A DNA stretch of 64,000 nt from Pseudoalteromonas luteoviolacea (GCF_021654285.1 NZ_JAKFZS010000004.1:236622-300621), one strand, 5' to 3'; positions 47,801 through 54,809 are shown, numbered from the stretch's first letter. Notes: a model not told the origin generated them from the sequence alone. Translations and numbers: made by a program.

Positions 47801-50800
47801 GGCTAATATAGAGTCTACCCCATAGTCTGCAAATGACTCATCTGCGTCTAACTCGTTAGGAGCCATGTCTAGGGCGGCACTTGCAATGTCAAATAGCGCA
47901 TTGTGGACAAATTCAGTCAGCACAGAGGGTTCTGCATTGTGTTGTGGCTGTTGTATTGGTGTACTGCTCATACTCTGTGTTGCTTTGGGGTTATCTTTTT
48001 TGTCTTTGTTCTTGGTGTGTGTGGGTGTTTTTGCTTGTAAAGAAACCCCATCGCTCTGGGCACAAAAAACTTGCTGAGGCGCACTGGTATCACCAGCGGC
48101 AAAGGCGTTTAAAAATCCAGTTTCATAAAGGGCTTGTTGCCAGTTTTCGATAGACAACATCGGCGAGCCTGCTAAGCGTAAGTGCTTATCTTGGCTTAGC
48201 CACCATCCCTCTAACAAGCCGAATGTCAGATGTGTAAATAAGGAGGTGTGTACCACTTCATTGATAAGTAAAACACCGCCTTGTTTTAAGCAGGCTTTGG
48301 CATTTTGCAGGGTGTTTTTAATGTCAGCTGTGGCGTGTAGAACGTTAGTGGCAATCACCACATCATAGCTGCCGATATCAATATTTTGTCCTGCAAGAGG
48401 CTTGCTGATATCTAGGTATTTGGTATCAACAAATGGGTAATCAGTTTGATACTGCGCCTTGGCATGGTTAAAGAATGCTTTGGATAAGTCGGTATAAGCG
48501 TACTCTTCAACTTGCCACTGTTTAAGCGCTGGTAAAACCGAGCGAGTCGTACCGCCAGTACCAGCGCCTATCTCAAGCACGCGTATCGGCTCCAAATTAG
48601 CTGTCGCCAAGTAGGATTGCAACTGCTCAATCAACACCGCATTTGCATAATCCGCAACCGGATTATTTTGATAAACCGCTTCGACTAAGGCCATGGATGC
48701 ATTGGGAAAGAGCGCATCTGTGGCTTTGATCTCGCCATTTAAAATGGCAGGCAAATTCGCCAAACAATTATCTAGTAGATTCTCTGATGGGGTTGAGTTA
48801 TGGACAGCTTCAACAGTTTTAATAACGCCATTTTTCATTAGCTGGTGCGCCTCTAAATAGCGCTCGGTCTCTGTCCACCACTTACTGAAATACTCTGGCA
48901 AAATGGCAAGGGCTTGTTCACGCTGGGCTGGGTGTTGCCAACCAGCTTGGCAGAGTGCCGCGCAAAGTGGGTTTAGGTCAACCTGCGCTTTGCTATCTTG
49001 CTTAGGCGCTTGATGTTCAGAGCTTTGCTTTGCGAATGCGTGCTGCGCGCCTTGTGCACTAAAGCTCTGTAACTTAAAGGTATCGGTTAGTGCGGCTTGC
49101 GTGATTTTAAGCACGCCCGCTTGCGTTAAATTTGAGCCCATTAAGGTGGCAAGTGCTTGCATGCCTTGTTCTGCCTCGATAGAGCCAATGCCCATCGCCA
49201 TCATTTTCTTTTGGTAGTACTCGTCTTGGACTACGCCCACAGAGCCCCAGTATCCCCAATTGATGATTTTAACTGGGCACTTATGCTGGTATGTGCGAGC
49301 AAGTGAATCTAGATATACGCACCCTGCGGCATAGTTACTTTGCCCCGCAGCAGGGGAAAACGACTGCATAGATGAAAAGAACAAGAAAAAGTCTAAATCT
49401 GCTTGGCTGAATACTTCCAGTGCAACTTCACCTGTTTGCTGCTTGGCGTGATAGCTGCGGTTAAATTGCGCGTCATCCATGTTTGCCAGCGTTTGGTCTT
49501 CTAGGTGTAAAATTGAATGTACCACACCATTTAAACCACCAAATTGACTGGTGATGCTTTTAGATGCACTTTCCATCGCATCTTTGTCACTGGCATCACA
49601 TTGAATGTATACAGGGGCTTTACCAAGCTTTGCTAAGCGGTCAATATCGCTTTGAATGTCGGTGTTGAGTTCACGGCGGCCAAGCCAGATGATTTGCGCA
49701 TCGTGGTGCTTTATCATCCATTCGCTCCATACTTGGCCAAGACCGCCAGCCCCGCCCAGTACGAGATAGGTGCCTCGTTTTTGCAGACTTGCATTGTTAG
49801 CTGCCGCATCTAGATAAGTGTGCTGCGCCAGCTCAAAGCTAAAATATTGCCCGGTACGATGCGCATACAGCCCTGCAGGCTGCGCTGTAAATTCACTTGG
49901 GAGAGAATCTAATTGCTCCGCATCTATGATACGCACCGTCCAGCTTGGGTATTCTTGTGCGACACTTTGCAGTAGGCCAATTAGGCCTGCACCTTCGCAG
50001 TTAGTTTGTTCATTTTGGCCAAAAACGGCTTGTGTTTGTTTTGTCACTAAGGTGATTGATAGTGGCTTGCTATCAAACCCGTCTGCCAACATGCGCTTGA
50101 GTTGTTGGAATAAAGCCAGCGGCTGTGCGTACTCATCTTGTGCCAGCCAAACCAGCTGATTGGTGTCTGTACCTTCAGTTAACCAATCTGGTTTTAATGC
50201 CTGTGGCCCAAAGTATGCAGCGTGCAGTTCAGGAGAGGTTGCAAAGTCGGGTGTGACTGCTTGCCAGCAAGGCGTAAGCGTGAGCAGGTCTTGTGTGCTT
50301 GGTTTGACAGCATCTAATGGCACTGTTCGAGTTGAAAAACCTTTAATGCCCATAAGTAAGTTGCCATCGAGATCACAAATATCCAAATCAAACTTTTGTG
50401 TGTTATCTGTGCCGTTGCTTGTTTGTGTCGCTTTGACCCAGACTTCAGTGTGCTGTGCTTCATTTAATTGCTGTGCGTTGTAAAAACACACTTGCTCGGT
50501 GGCAAATGGCAGGGCTGCGTGTGACTGGTCGGCAAATATGATTAAGGATTGCAGCGCTGCGTCGACAAGGGCAGGTGATAAGCCAAAGCCTTGGCTGCAC
50601 GATGAAGGCACGGCCACTTTGGCGGTTGCTGTTATACCTTGTTTGCTTAACTGTTGTAGGCCTTGAAAGCGGGGGCCGTAGTCTATGCCCATGTTTTTAA
50701 ACGTGGCGTAAGCGTCACTTGGTGAAAGCAGCTGATCAGACTCAGTGGTTAATTCAAATAAGGTGACGGGCGCGCTGTGCTGCGACACTTGCATCTCTCC

Positions 50801-52960
50801 TGAGGCACTGACTTGTTGTTCGCCTTCGTGCTTTTGCCACACTTCAAATTGCATTGCACTATCTGACTGCCAAAGGGATACATAAACGGTGTTTTGCTCA
50901 GTGGATGTCCCTTGCTCAATGCTGATAGGGCGTAGCCATTTGACGTTTTTAATTTGAATGGTATGAGACGCATCTAAATTGTGGGATAACGCGATGGCTG
51001 CACGGACCATTTCAAACGTGCAAACCCCAGGTAACAGGCGCTCACCATTGATTTGGTGGTCAGCTAAAAAGAATTCGTCACCAGTAAAAGTCGAGCTAAA
51101 CAGCAGTTCATCAAAAGCCGGTAACGCTTTATGCAGTAGTGGGTGTAAAACCTCGGTTGTTGGCGCATCTTTTTTTGAGGTTATCCAGTATGGTTTTGGA
51201 TTAAACGGGTAGCCGGGCAGGGCAAGTCGCTGTGGCTTGGCATCAGTATAAAGTGCTGACCACTCCACAGTCGCACCTGATAGCCATTGGCTTAGTGCGT
51301 CTGAGGTGTTTTGATTATCTGCTGTTATACAGGTACTTGCGTTGTCTTTGTCTGCTTTACCTTGTTGCCAAGTGCCGCTTTTACCTTCAATAAACAAATT
51401 AAGCTGTGCTTTGACTTCAGTCATTGAGCTGGCACTAAAAGCCAAGCGTTGGCTCATGCCTTCGCGGCCAACTTGTAGGGTAAATGCCAAATCGGCCAAG
51501 TTATCATCAGTTAAGTTTTGCGCTTCAATAAAGGCTTTGAGTGCTTTTGCGCGCGCCATTAAGGCCTCAGGCTTTTTGGCGGAGAGCATAATACCAGCTG
51601 GCGCGCCTAAATTGATTGGGGTTGCTATTTGAGCTGGTGGTGATTGCAAAATCACATGGGCGTTTACGCCTGCAAAGCCAAATGATGAAATACCAGCAAG
51701 CACATGTTTTTGCTCTAAGGGTACACAGTCAGTTGCTAAGGCAAACGGTGATTTATCCAGCGTGATTTTTGGGTTCAATGTCTCAAAGTTTTGTAGCGGC
51801 GGTACTTGCTGGTGTTTAAAACTCAAAAGCACCTTGATGATACCCGCTATGCCCGCAGTGGACTCCAAGTGACCGATATTGGTTTTGACTGTACTGAGAT
51901 AACAAGCAGAGTTACCGTCGGTCTCTTTTGATTTTGTGGCACGAAAAGCGCGTTTAAGACCTTGAATTTCGATTGGGTCGCCAAGTCGAGTGCCTGTCCC
52001 ATGTAGTTCAATGTAAGATAAATCATCACTATGGATCCCCGCATTATCGATGGCCTCTTGAATGACACGAGATTGCGAAAAAGGGCTTGGTGAGGTGAGG
52101 GTATTGGTGTGACCTGAATGACCGACACTGCTGCCTTTGACCACACCGTACACCGTAAGGTTTTCTTTTACAGCGCGCTCTAATGGCATCAGCAGTACCA
52201 TGCCCACGCCTTCGCCACGCACATAGCCATCGGCGTTGGCATCTAGGGTTTTGCAGCGCCCATTTGGTGATAATACTCCGAGCTTACTGAATGACACATA
52301 ACGACTTTTAGTGATAAGCAGGTTAACACCGCCAACTAAAGCTGCATTGATCTCACCGGCATTAAAGTCGTTCATGGCTTTGTGCAACGCAACCAAAGAT
52401 GATGAACACGCGGTATCGACGGTCTCACTGGGGCCTTGGAAATTAAAATAATGGGAGATGCGATTGGCAAAAACCCCTGTCGACATGCCCGTTAAAAAAT
52501 GCGGGTCGATGTTACCCGTGGCAAGCTCTTGATAGTCGGTATTACTACAACCTAAGTACACACCCGTTTTGGTATTTTTGAAGGTGCTTGGAGACAAACC
52601 CGCATCTTCAAAACATTGCCACGCCAGCTCCATGCTCAGGCGTTGTTGTGGGTCCATGCTTTGCGCTTCTTTGGGGGATATGGCAAAAAATCCGGCATCA
52701 AAACCGTCAATATTGTCGATAAATCCGCCCCATTTACTCACGATTTTTTGTTCGTCTTTTTTCGGAGTTGGGTCAAAGTCATCTTGCCATCGAAAACGCG
52801 CCGCTGGGATCTCACTGATACTACTTACTTTGTTTGCTAAGTTGTGCCAAAACTGCTCTTTGCTGCTAGCGCCGGGAAAGCGCAGCGATATACCAACAAT
52901 GGCAATCTCTTGTTGAGCTGATGTGTGTTTGTTAGCCGTAGTATCTTGCTTGTTTTTCAT
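32852..52960 (-). CDS. trans-AT polyketide synthase-NRPS megasynthase
   Basis: This 6,702-residue protein builds a polyketide-peptide chain. Domains (approximate residues): KS1 18-440 (DTACSSS, HGTGT); DH 600-880 (DHQINGERLLPG, LVDAALQS); KR1 to 1295 (GGAGGLG at 1066); C-methyltransferase 1330-1620 (EIGAGTGG); ACP1 about 1715; KS2 1815-2232; KR2 2610-2850; ACP2 2907; C 2975-3400 (HHLIIDG); A 3420-3915; PCP 3978 (GGDSL); KS3 4050-4470 (SNCSSS); KR3 4813-4995, lacking the catalytic Ser (Gly4949); ACP3 5097; KS4 5168-5580; KR4 5940-6130; ACP4 6236; thioester reductase 6320-6700 (TGATGFLG, YGQSK). There is no AT domain; the AT gene lies upstream. The A-domain pocket reads D-F-W-N-I-G-M-V-H, the threonine code. 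Release would be reductive. No loading module is present. The ATG at 52960 was preferred to a TTG 15 codons earlier. Confidence 0.97.
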   Translation of the reverse strand: MKNKQDTTANKHTSAQQEIAIVGISLRFPGASSKEQFWHNLANKVSSISEIPAARFRWQDDFDPTPKKDEQKIVSKWGGFIDNIDGFDAGFFAISPKEAQSMDPQQRLSMELAWQCFEDAGLSPSTFKNTKTGVYLGCSNTDYQELATGNIDPHFLTGMSTGVFANRISHYFNFQGPSETVDTACSSSLVALHKAMNDFNAGEINAALVGGVNLLITKSRYVSFSKLGVLSPNGRCKTLDANADGYVRGEGVGMVLLMPLERAVKENLTVYGVVKGSSVGHSGHTNTLTSPSPFSQSRVIQEAIDNAGIHSDDLSYIELHGTGTRLGDPIEIQGLKRAFRATKSKETDGNSACYLSTVKTNIGHLESTAGIAGIIKVLLSFKHQQVPPLQNFETLNPKITLDKSPFALATDCVPLEQKHVLAGISSFGFAGVNAHVILQSPPAQIATPINLGAPAGIMLSAKKPEALMARAKALKAFIEAQNLTDDNLADLAFTLQVGREGMSQRLAFSASSMTEVKAQLNLFIEGKSGTWQQGKADKDNASTCITADNQNTSDALSQWLSGATVEWSALYTDAKPQRLALPGYPFNPKPYWITSKKDAPTTEVLHPLLHKALPAFDELLFSSTFTGDEFFLADHQINGERLLPGVCTFEMVRAAIALSHNLDASHTIQIKNVKWLRPISIEQGTSTEQNTVYVSLWQSDSAMQFEVWQKHEGEQQVSASGEMQVSQHSAPVTLFELTTESDQLLSPSDAYATFKNMGIDYGPRFQGLQQLSKQGITATAKVAVPSSCSQGFGLSPALVDAALQSLIIFADQSHAALPFATEQVCFYNAQQLNEAQHTEVWVKATQTSNGTDNTQKFDLDICDLDGNLLMGIKGFSTRTVPLDAVKPSTQDLLTLTPCWQAVTPDFATSPELHAAYFGPQALKPDWLTEGTDTNQLVWLAQDEYAQPLALFQQLKRMLADGFDSKPLSITLVTKQTQAVFGQNEQTNCEGAGLIGLLQSVAQEYPSWTVRIIDAEQLDSLPSEFTAQPAGLYAHRTGQYFSFELAQHTYLDAAANNASLQKRGTYLVLGGAGGLGQVWSEWMIKHHDAQIIWLGRRELNTDIQSDIDRLAKLGKAPVYIQCDASDKDAMESASKSITSQFGGLNGVVHSILHLEDQTLANMDDAQFNRSYHAKQQTGEVALEVFSQADLDFFLFFSSMQSFSPAAGQSNYAAGCVYLDSLARTYQHKCPVKIINWGYWGSVGVVQDEYYQKKMMAMGIGSIEAEQGMQALATLMGSNLTQAGVLKITQAALTDTFKLQSFSAQGAQHAFAKQSSEHQAPKQDSKAQVDLNPLCAALCQAGWQHPAQREQALAILPEYFSKWWTETERYLEAHQLMKNGVIKTVEAVHNSTPSENLLDNCLANLPAILNGEIKATDALFPNASMALVEAVYQNNPVADYANAVLIEQLQSYLATANLEPIRVLEIGAGTGGTTRSVLPALKQWQVEEYAYTDLSKAFFNHAKAQYQTDYPFVDTKYLDISKPLAGQNIDIGSYDVVIATNVLHATADIKNTLQNAKACLKQGGVLLINEVVHTSLFTHLTFGLLEGWWLSQDKHLRLAGSPMLSIENWQQALYETGFLNAFAAGDTSAPQQVFCAQSDGVSLQAKTPTHTKNKDKKDNPKATQSMSSTPIQQPQHNAEPSVLTEFVHNALFDIASAALDMAPNELDADESFADYGVDSILAIQMLDEINAKFNVNLPATLLFDYPSIDTLSAYIIAEHKEQVLAVMPAQSDSNASEQAVEAQPSPDSTHNLRTHGSHNKVVQAEQENLTTQAPVHSGKIAIVGMSGQFGDADNLEEFWTMLAEKCTSVKAQTRWDLSRLSANQQSWSKYASLLNDISLFDAPFFSITPQEAMYIDPQQRLFLQEAYKALEDANMITKVAGQNVGVYLGCAQSDYAGLAEEDAPAQVFWGNAGSVIPARVSYFLNLKGPALAIDTACSSSLVALHSACQALNNNEISSALVGGVATLCTPKFSIHAGKAGMLSPDGTCYTFDDRANGFVPGEGAGVLVLKKLEDAERDGDHIYGVILGSATNQDGTTSGITAPSSLSQEQLHRDIYARFDIAPDSIQMIEAHGTGTKLGDPIEFQALTRAFRAHTDSNEFCALGSVKTNIGHCLTAAGVAGVIKTLLAMKHRTIPASLHYEQGNSHINWHNTPFFVNQEAIAWQSNNGQKRRAAVSSFGFSGTNAHVVLEEYQPQSIKQQSTTTQPVIITLSAKSKESLNDKAHALKSWLTRKNLQDSALTNLAFTLQSAREEMDHRMAFTASTIADVQDGLTQFTNKARGHYKQGEVKQGKEILSALDSSDFMRWIEQGDLNKLLALWVVGADIDWPLLYTQQTPALLRLPTYPFAKTSFWLPEKSTHKSVEKCESSAALDFNGPSENVQSTQAFEPIPQLPIKQALNAPSALLHYSANWAEKPLTSTEPATYHRQVVLLGDNLPEIYSVSSTRLSCTATETQAQLEAYTNGLIGYFKQLELQQGTITKKTPSKLLVQVVVKDQTSLLSALNGVLKTAAIEYSNIETQLIAVDDTNNFEHLVEDEAKKQDACIRYQQGQRQVLTFDLQAYQQVDTTTLPWKEDGVYVITGGLGQLGQTFAKEIIQHTQQAHIVFVGRRAHSDAIQSHLDALGYEPSRLSYVSLDIANHDDVNALFASLKAKHGGITGIIHSAGVIKDQLISNKTPQEVAQVFAPKVAGLIALDEASKTCDLDFFVCFSSIAGVFGNMGQADYACANAFMDRFMAARQTQVSQGMRSGLSLSINWPLWSEGGMQVDSLTTSILQSQGIKVMPNEVGIDAFYRIFTLHNIPTQHCFLYGDASKLTQLWHRPSTTTQSFNTGSVEGGKSHTQIRDHVKSIITDITKIDVQDLDDEVDFKDMGFDSIMLMSVVQQLESDTFLNIETLPPALLFEISTINELCDYLAAHQLPTQMDEPLAQSTPASANLHGPMPLSKAQQGLWLLHKQNPQLSTYHVPMVFEVNDLNVDCMQAALNWLSQKHPILSVQLAEVEGLPQQQITGLTPTLVQNHTPVASKSALIDLIQADIKLPFAMTQSHSAHSPLLWRATHWQVNGQLDVVVLVFHHLIIDGVSATLLLEQLWQTYHALVANEPLEQAQPDTGFFTYLEWEKQMLNSEQSTQLTHYWQTQLQGVESELTLAGKQEKQSANKQAKRLELAINSNQVQRIHQFCSSNKINPAAFFLSAFQTLLSAKTQRDDITLGVPVLHRPTSDMANSLGLFVNQLPLRASVNQVHSFSQLALQNQHQLGELIKHSGYPFAEIVRATGAKRAMHSHPIFQIGFAYHNFLKPDWIETNQDLVNAIWPDCVQEPELDLSLEVTPLSHSFKVAFKFDEAVYPSAIIDALAKDYTALIDDVMFVGEQALGSLPVFANLKTLPAAQPTLVDLFEAQAAMHPEHIAVCFGMQSINYRQLNDKANQFANTLLNHPEFKQGTENLIALCAKPSIELIVAILGILKSGAAYVPLDPNSPATRIQHILEDAKPSILVLGTEVQHAGAYQHHQVINLQSALATTVQVANINRASASSLAYIIYTSGSTGKPKGVLVEHHNVCSLFNNTQSLFGFNEQDTWCLFHSYAFDFSVWEIWGALLHGGKLLIPDELTRKESVSFAKFVIDNQVTILNQTPSAFYPLMDKLLASPHNALRKVIFGGEALDVSKLAPWFEQAQPHAELVNMYGITETTVHVTEVTIDASMVYGAQARSTIGRALPGYEVLLLDEQFNPVQAGQVGEIFVAGCGVTRGYHNQPALTDTRFITHSTGKRLYRSGDLARFNESGLLEYMGRADDQVQIRGHRIELGEVQHALQSLSYITDAYVTSAQKQRGQVLVAYIIAPDAPSTAQIRADLLFKLPEYMVPAYFVLVPHFPITPNGKIDKQALSKQLPFVQSQTAMLDAKPNASTLTATPKLTEQSELKAAVTQIWQQVLEVEHIASNVPFFEAGGDSLLANVLTAKFKSQLDVEFPLTQIFQSSTIDAMTDFIAQAQNAHTQAPVQEITSDAANSNSDNQENHTQDIALIGLSCQYPDSQNHTEFWHNLINEKDLLKRLSESTEQGDITWLDSWVEGQDQFDPEFFNISEKNAKTMSYSQRQLLLHAWKAIEDAGYCAENMPNTGVYVSSSGADNPDLNLQDKFKDGQFILNAQDYVASTINQPGTLPTTISYHLGFTGPSLFVHSNCSSSMSAISLACSALKAGEIDYAIVGAACLYPQRYTGYEYEKGLNFAGDARCKVFDEQADGMIGGSGVSVIVLKRADDAVNDADNIYSLIRGIKVNNDGKDKAGFFAPGTKGQMHVIEQTLKASDISPASISYVEAHGTGTALGDPIEFSSLQQVYQQYSGDKQFCGLGAVKSNLGHTDTLAGLTGLIKTSLALYHKKLPASLHFNNVNPHIDLANSPFYMVDSTQDWHTPLLPRRAAVSSFGIGGTNAHAVLEEACNIEHHELESQLINTPAIIVLSAHTQAVLDKQVAQLHDYLAANNLTERDLRRLAFTLQIGRTVMPIRTGFVVSSITELKSKLAAYVPTATTKPTHSIDLENAIRILDHQGILAHWVETGFTNWDFIYQGAKLPKLSLPTYPFALKTIGLGDIQTVQVPKVGDDEQAKMTLKAPVWVKKAQKTGQANSTAADTEHHLVLCDCTAHTQLSELPDTQIHTLHSEHFAIEQKIADYGFQLVELIKHLAKAKKQIKLQLVIGDTASADTQANLYTGFHALLKTASLEHTTLQTQLLVIGTEVIESEVARILRAEQSGFDDKFVRYTKGEREVLTYQAITPTEPKMPFKANGVYLITGGFGGIGQHFIKAISAQPFNKTIVVTGRKPQTHPEVQKQLVALSTSNTQLQYQSVDVSHKMNVLLMVRDILAKHGSLCGVIHAAGIVKDTLLSKKDKHSFSQVLAPKVSGVVALDEATQDLALDFFVCFAGLSGVNGALTQVDYATANAFLDSYMHYRSGLQQRGERQGMSASIDWPYWQDGGMKINPDFKDLLAQTGFTPMPTRTGIDAFYSALQHPQTLVEYTKTAQPTNASSTPNPHLFDNIETLTAELKTGLSGIAADLLGVDANELDPDTDLGDFGADSIAFITFINQVNTKYHLTLSPSVLFMHSTLNSILAHILDEHSDKLVGNNSEHTELQKVQVTEQTDETDDRIAIIGISAQFPQANNIDAFWQNLANQTDCVTEFDWASENTDTRSQQPLPKDINWLGRLERNQHFDPLFFNIAPAESDRIKLQESLLMSHVWQCIEDAGYDPKSLAGTNTGLFIGCQAGYHEGLITSSAYAPNRMSYFLDLHGPSEGVDTTCSSSLVAIHKAVQAIQNGECDQAIVGGVNVIDSPSASIAMHDIGALSPTGRCRTFSANADGIVRGEGVGMIFIKKLSESERDKDHIYGTILGSAINHGGKSQGFTVPNAKAQTRLLDKAWQDAGVDPSTLSYIECHGTGTSLGDPVELDALKAAYKKISTATDNAQTCALGSVKSNIGHLEIAAGIAGVIKVLLQLKHQTLVPSLHVGELNPYLGLEHSPFKVQTEMTPWQSEQQRRAGVSSFGISGVNAHIVLEEYSKQPVVEATAADTESAIVLSAASQSALEAKVKALNTFVEQQPTVSFESLVYTLQIGRTAHKYRTGWTVSSVADLKQKLGVELESNTLMIKKVPSTKAEAITDNDVLKLAHNPAALLRFWLEGHTINWSALYKTPVQKVSLPSTPFLNTKPPAAPWLLLENQWQAMPLSCPLDWQAQLQPLLANKKGLIVAKDKQSAEPLRAKLNGCDVDIVHFSELETFVFNQDTLPSFVYFIAEQAETKPANIKPLYEFIQAIAKFDKHAMQMFYALPNSQTNSSYDDLSALLRSYTMRNPAHVWSLVEFADNCSNWADKLLQELVCTSLNSDATQPNQVKYQDQSRFGLALNKASLPANNSALCANNFKQQGVYLIAGALGELGMALCEQLLTQFNATLILLGRRKEAQCLDSLNQLKACGRQSQVHYLSADVACEQSLEEVHKYMDEHNLPLNGILHLGTAFKEDENNWADFEQAMQVKVQGSINLDKVFAHTDLDLFVMFSSMAVFGSLNHLSYSYGNGFQNAFAHARQQQVLAGERHGKSLAINWGYWHSDDPIKSIENGFAEKKGYQLITMPKAFSLMQHLLNSEVTNMGALLSTSPDKIYQNTVRLMSREVAPADTVTHLSGSQIEVVNSADIRGAVIQIVSNVIGIAADELDLDCDLYEYGFDSICLLKTFQQLKEQLNIELQADAFKNMNTIAAFIEDIEKLYATQHTDSQSEESQQKPDFILDAGFTPTANTTGLTKAYEGDVKSVLLTGATGFLGSHILQQLMDETDATIYCIVRVSSLNEAKQRIVHSAKSYQLSPDMSRIEPMLGDMEKPQLGLSDKDWQSLCEHVQHIVHTASYVNHIQPYFAFKKSVAGTNQLLQMATTQSLKMMHFVSSTTASTQVKNSHFSVNPIEDFIDVTDAELICSGYGQSKWVQEENIRQASECGVPYTIYRFAQISGSSQTGIGNTDDIFHRILKMMMRTPVQPAEVPYLLDIIPVDKAAAAIVLGMNDEQKRNTVFHVANKTPLPVTQFYDMAKSQGLRFEQGEKHAFIESCKHYIEHATEGNTQVIMDGLLTQRPGYDEYLFEAYLMPMAPYDKDNYLALVEQYQVGLDDWEALFNTYFKQWREDLHYQVIWQEAELPSQ

Positions 52961-53012
52961 GGTTTGTCTCAGTAAAACGGGTGTAACTAATAATGTGCAA
53001 AGCAAATAAAGT

Positions 53013-53059
53013 GACCGCCTACCTTGGCGGTCGCCCTAAATCACCCTTGATTTAGGGCG
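53013..53059 (-). promoter_or_regulatory. two tandem hairpins before the PKS gene
   Basis: In the gap between the carbamoyltransferase and PKS genes, two perfect hairpins stand next to each other: a 12-bp stem (53032-53043 with 53048-53059, loop of 4) and a 7-bp stem (GACCGCC with GGCGGTC, 53013-53032). In the transcript the larger comes first. T runs are weak, so partial termination, RNA processing or protection of the upstream message are all possible. Confidence 0.6.
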
Positions 53060-53066
53060 CTTACTG

Positions 53067-54809
53067 TTAGCTCTTTTCGTAAATGGTGTTGTTAATCACC
53101 AACACGTCGATGCCTGACATCAGGAACACCGCGAGCATGTCTTCAACAGAATGCACTATGGGCTTACCCATAATGTTGAAGCTGGTGTTTAGTAGTACAG
53201 GCACGCCTGTGATCTCTTTAAAACTGCTGATCAAGTTGTAGTAAGGTTCGTTCCACTCTTTTTTCACTGACTGTAAACGACCTGTGTTGTCGACATGTAC
53301 AACCGCAGGCACCTTGTCTCGTACTTCTTCTCTAAAGACCAAAGTACGCTCCATGTAAGGTGACTCTTGGTAGTTTTCAAAGTACTCATCGCCATGCTCG
53401 TGCAAAATAGACGGTGCAAACGGTCTGAACTCTTCACGGAACTTAACGCGGGCATTGATGGTGTCTTTCATATCTGGCAAACATGGGTTTGCGAGGATGG
53501 AGCGATTACCTAAAGAGCGCGGACCAAATTCGGCGCGACCTTGTGCCCAACCGATGATTTTGCCTTGTGCTAAAAACTCTGCGGTTTTTTTGTAGACCTC
53601 ATCGCCGTAATCTGTGGCTTTTAAGTGGCCATATTGCGCCAGCTTTTGCAGTGATTTTTCTTTAACTGTCGAGCCTGTGTATGGCGATTGCACGGTTTTA
53701 CTTGGCTGCCAACTTGGGTTGTCTTGCTGGTAACTTAAAAACGCAGCGCCAATGGCATTACCATCATCAGCAGGGGCTGAAGGCACAAAGATGTTGTCAA
53801 ATTTTGAGCGCTCAAGGGCGGTGCCCATGAATGAGGAGTTCAGTGAACAGCCACCTGAAATGCATAGGTTTTTAGACGGTGCATACTCGTATGCGGCATT
53901 GATTAAATCCATGAAGATCTCACCAAACACCAACTGACCTGTGTAAGCAAAGTCTTTATAGCGTTCAACCGACTCACCTGGCTCTCTTGCCATGCTTTTG
54001 ATTTCTTTCATGATGGCATTTAGGTTTTTCGGAACAGCAAAGTTACCGTTTTTAACCTGCAAAGATGAGCGCAGTAAATCATAGACTCTTTGGTCTTTTT
54101 TACCGTAAGGAGCTAGGCCCATGACTTTCCACTCTTCGCCTTTGAGTGGGTCAAAGCCGAGGTTTTCACAGATGATGGTGTAGAACAAACCCAAGCTCTT
54201 AAATGAGCGTTTTACCTTGATTGGTGCAGGTTTAATTTTGCCATGTTTGTAGGTGTAATAGGCAATACTGCTTTTTTCGCCCATGCCATCTACCACGATA
54301 CAGGTCGCGTCATCATACGGGCTGTTAAAACAGGCATTGGCCGCGTGGGTTAAATGGTGGTCGTGATAGCGTACATCCGTTGGTTTTTTGGTTCGGTAGT
54401 TACCGACGATAAAATTGCGGCAACCAGCTTCAAAAAAGCGCGATAGGGTTCTGCCTGCCGCTGCTTGAGAAGCGCGAGCAAAGTAGAACTGATCTTTAAT
54501 ATCACGGGTGTTGACGTCAATATTAAATGAGAAAGTCTCTAAAATACTTAAAACCACATTTTCTAAAATATTGGTGCTTTTTTCGCGGCCTTTACTCCAT
54601 GTTTTGGCAATCACTAGCTCGGTGCAATCGGCGCAATGCGCTTTTAGTACTTCTTCAATGTAGTAAGGATTGTCTGGCAAGCAGTATAGGCCACGTTTGT
54701 AGCCTAAAAAGCGCTCTGCGTCTTCGGCAAAAATGAGTTCGCCTTTTGCGTTAACGATTGCAATTGCAGGGTCGTGAAATGAGGTGGCTAAGCCAATGTA
54801 ATATTTCAT
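53067..54809 (-). CDS. NodU/CmcH-type carbamoyltransferase
   Basis: This 580-residue enzyme would transfer a carbamoyl group from carbamoyl phosphate, with ATP, to a hydroxyl of the product. It has the N-terminal Kae1-like domain with the metal-binding HDHHLTHAANA (149-159) and the phosphate loop VVDGMGE. The C-terminal YrdC-like part includes GRAEFGPRSLGNRSILANP, the family's signature, then the NVSFN-like LLNTSFNIMGKPIV. The length matches the family. It lies between the AT and PKS genes in the same operon, so a carbamate on the polyketide, probably on a KR-derived or Thr hydroxyl, is the natural inference. Confidence 0.93.
   Translation of the reverse strand: MKYYIGLATSFHDPAIAIVNAKGELIFAEDAERFLGYKRGLYCLPDNPYYIEEVLKAHCADCTELVIAKTWSKGREKSTNILENVVLSILETFSFNIDVNTRDIKDQFYFARASQAAAGRTLSRFFEAGCRNFIVGNYRTKKPTDVRYHDHHLTHAANACFNSPYDDATCIVVDGMGEKSSIAYYTYKHGKIKPAPIKVKRSFKSLGLFYTIICENLGFDPLKGEEWKVMGLAPYGKKDQRVYDLLRSSLQVKNGNFAVPKNLNAIMKEIKSMAREPGESVERYKDFAYTGQLVFGEIFMDLINAAYEYAPSKNLCISGGCSLNSSFMGTALERSKFDNIFVPSAPADDGNAIGAAFLSYQQDNPSWQPSKTVQSPYTGSTVKEKSLQKLAQYGHLKATDYGDEVYKKTAEFLAQGKIIGWAQGRAEFGPRSLGNRSILANPCLPDMKDTINARVKFREEFRPFAPSILHEHGDEYFENYQESPYMERTLVFREEVRDKVPAVVHVDNTGRLQSVKKEWNEPYYNLISSFKEITGVPVLLNTSFNIMGKPIVHSVEDMLAVFLMSGIDVLVINNTIYEKS

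Noticed and set aside
48000..52000. An AT domain inside module 1 of the PKS
   Set aside because: The region after KS1 has no GHSxG and reads as a linker followed by DH; the AT is the separate gene at 54887.
33464..52916. Many open frames of 60-115 codons on the opposite strand of the PKS gene
   Set aside because: They lie fully inside the confidently assigned megasynthase, have no ribosome sites and no recognisable domains; they are shadow frames.
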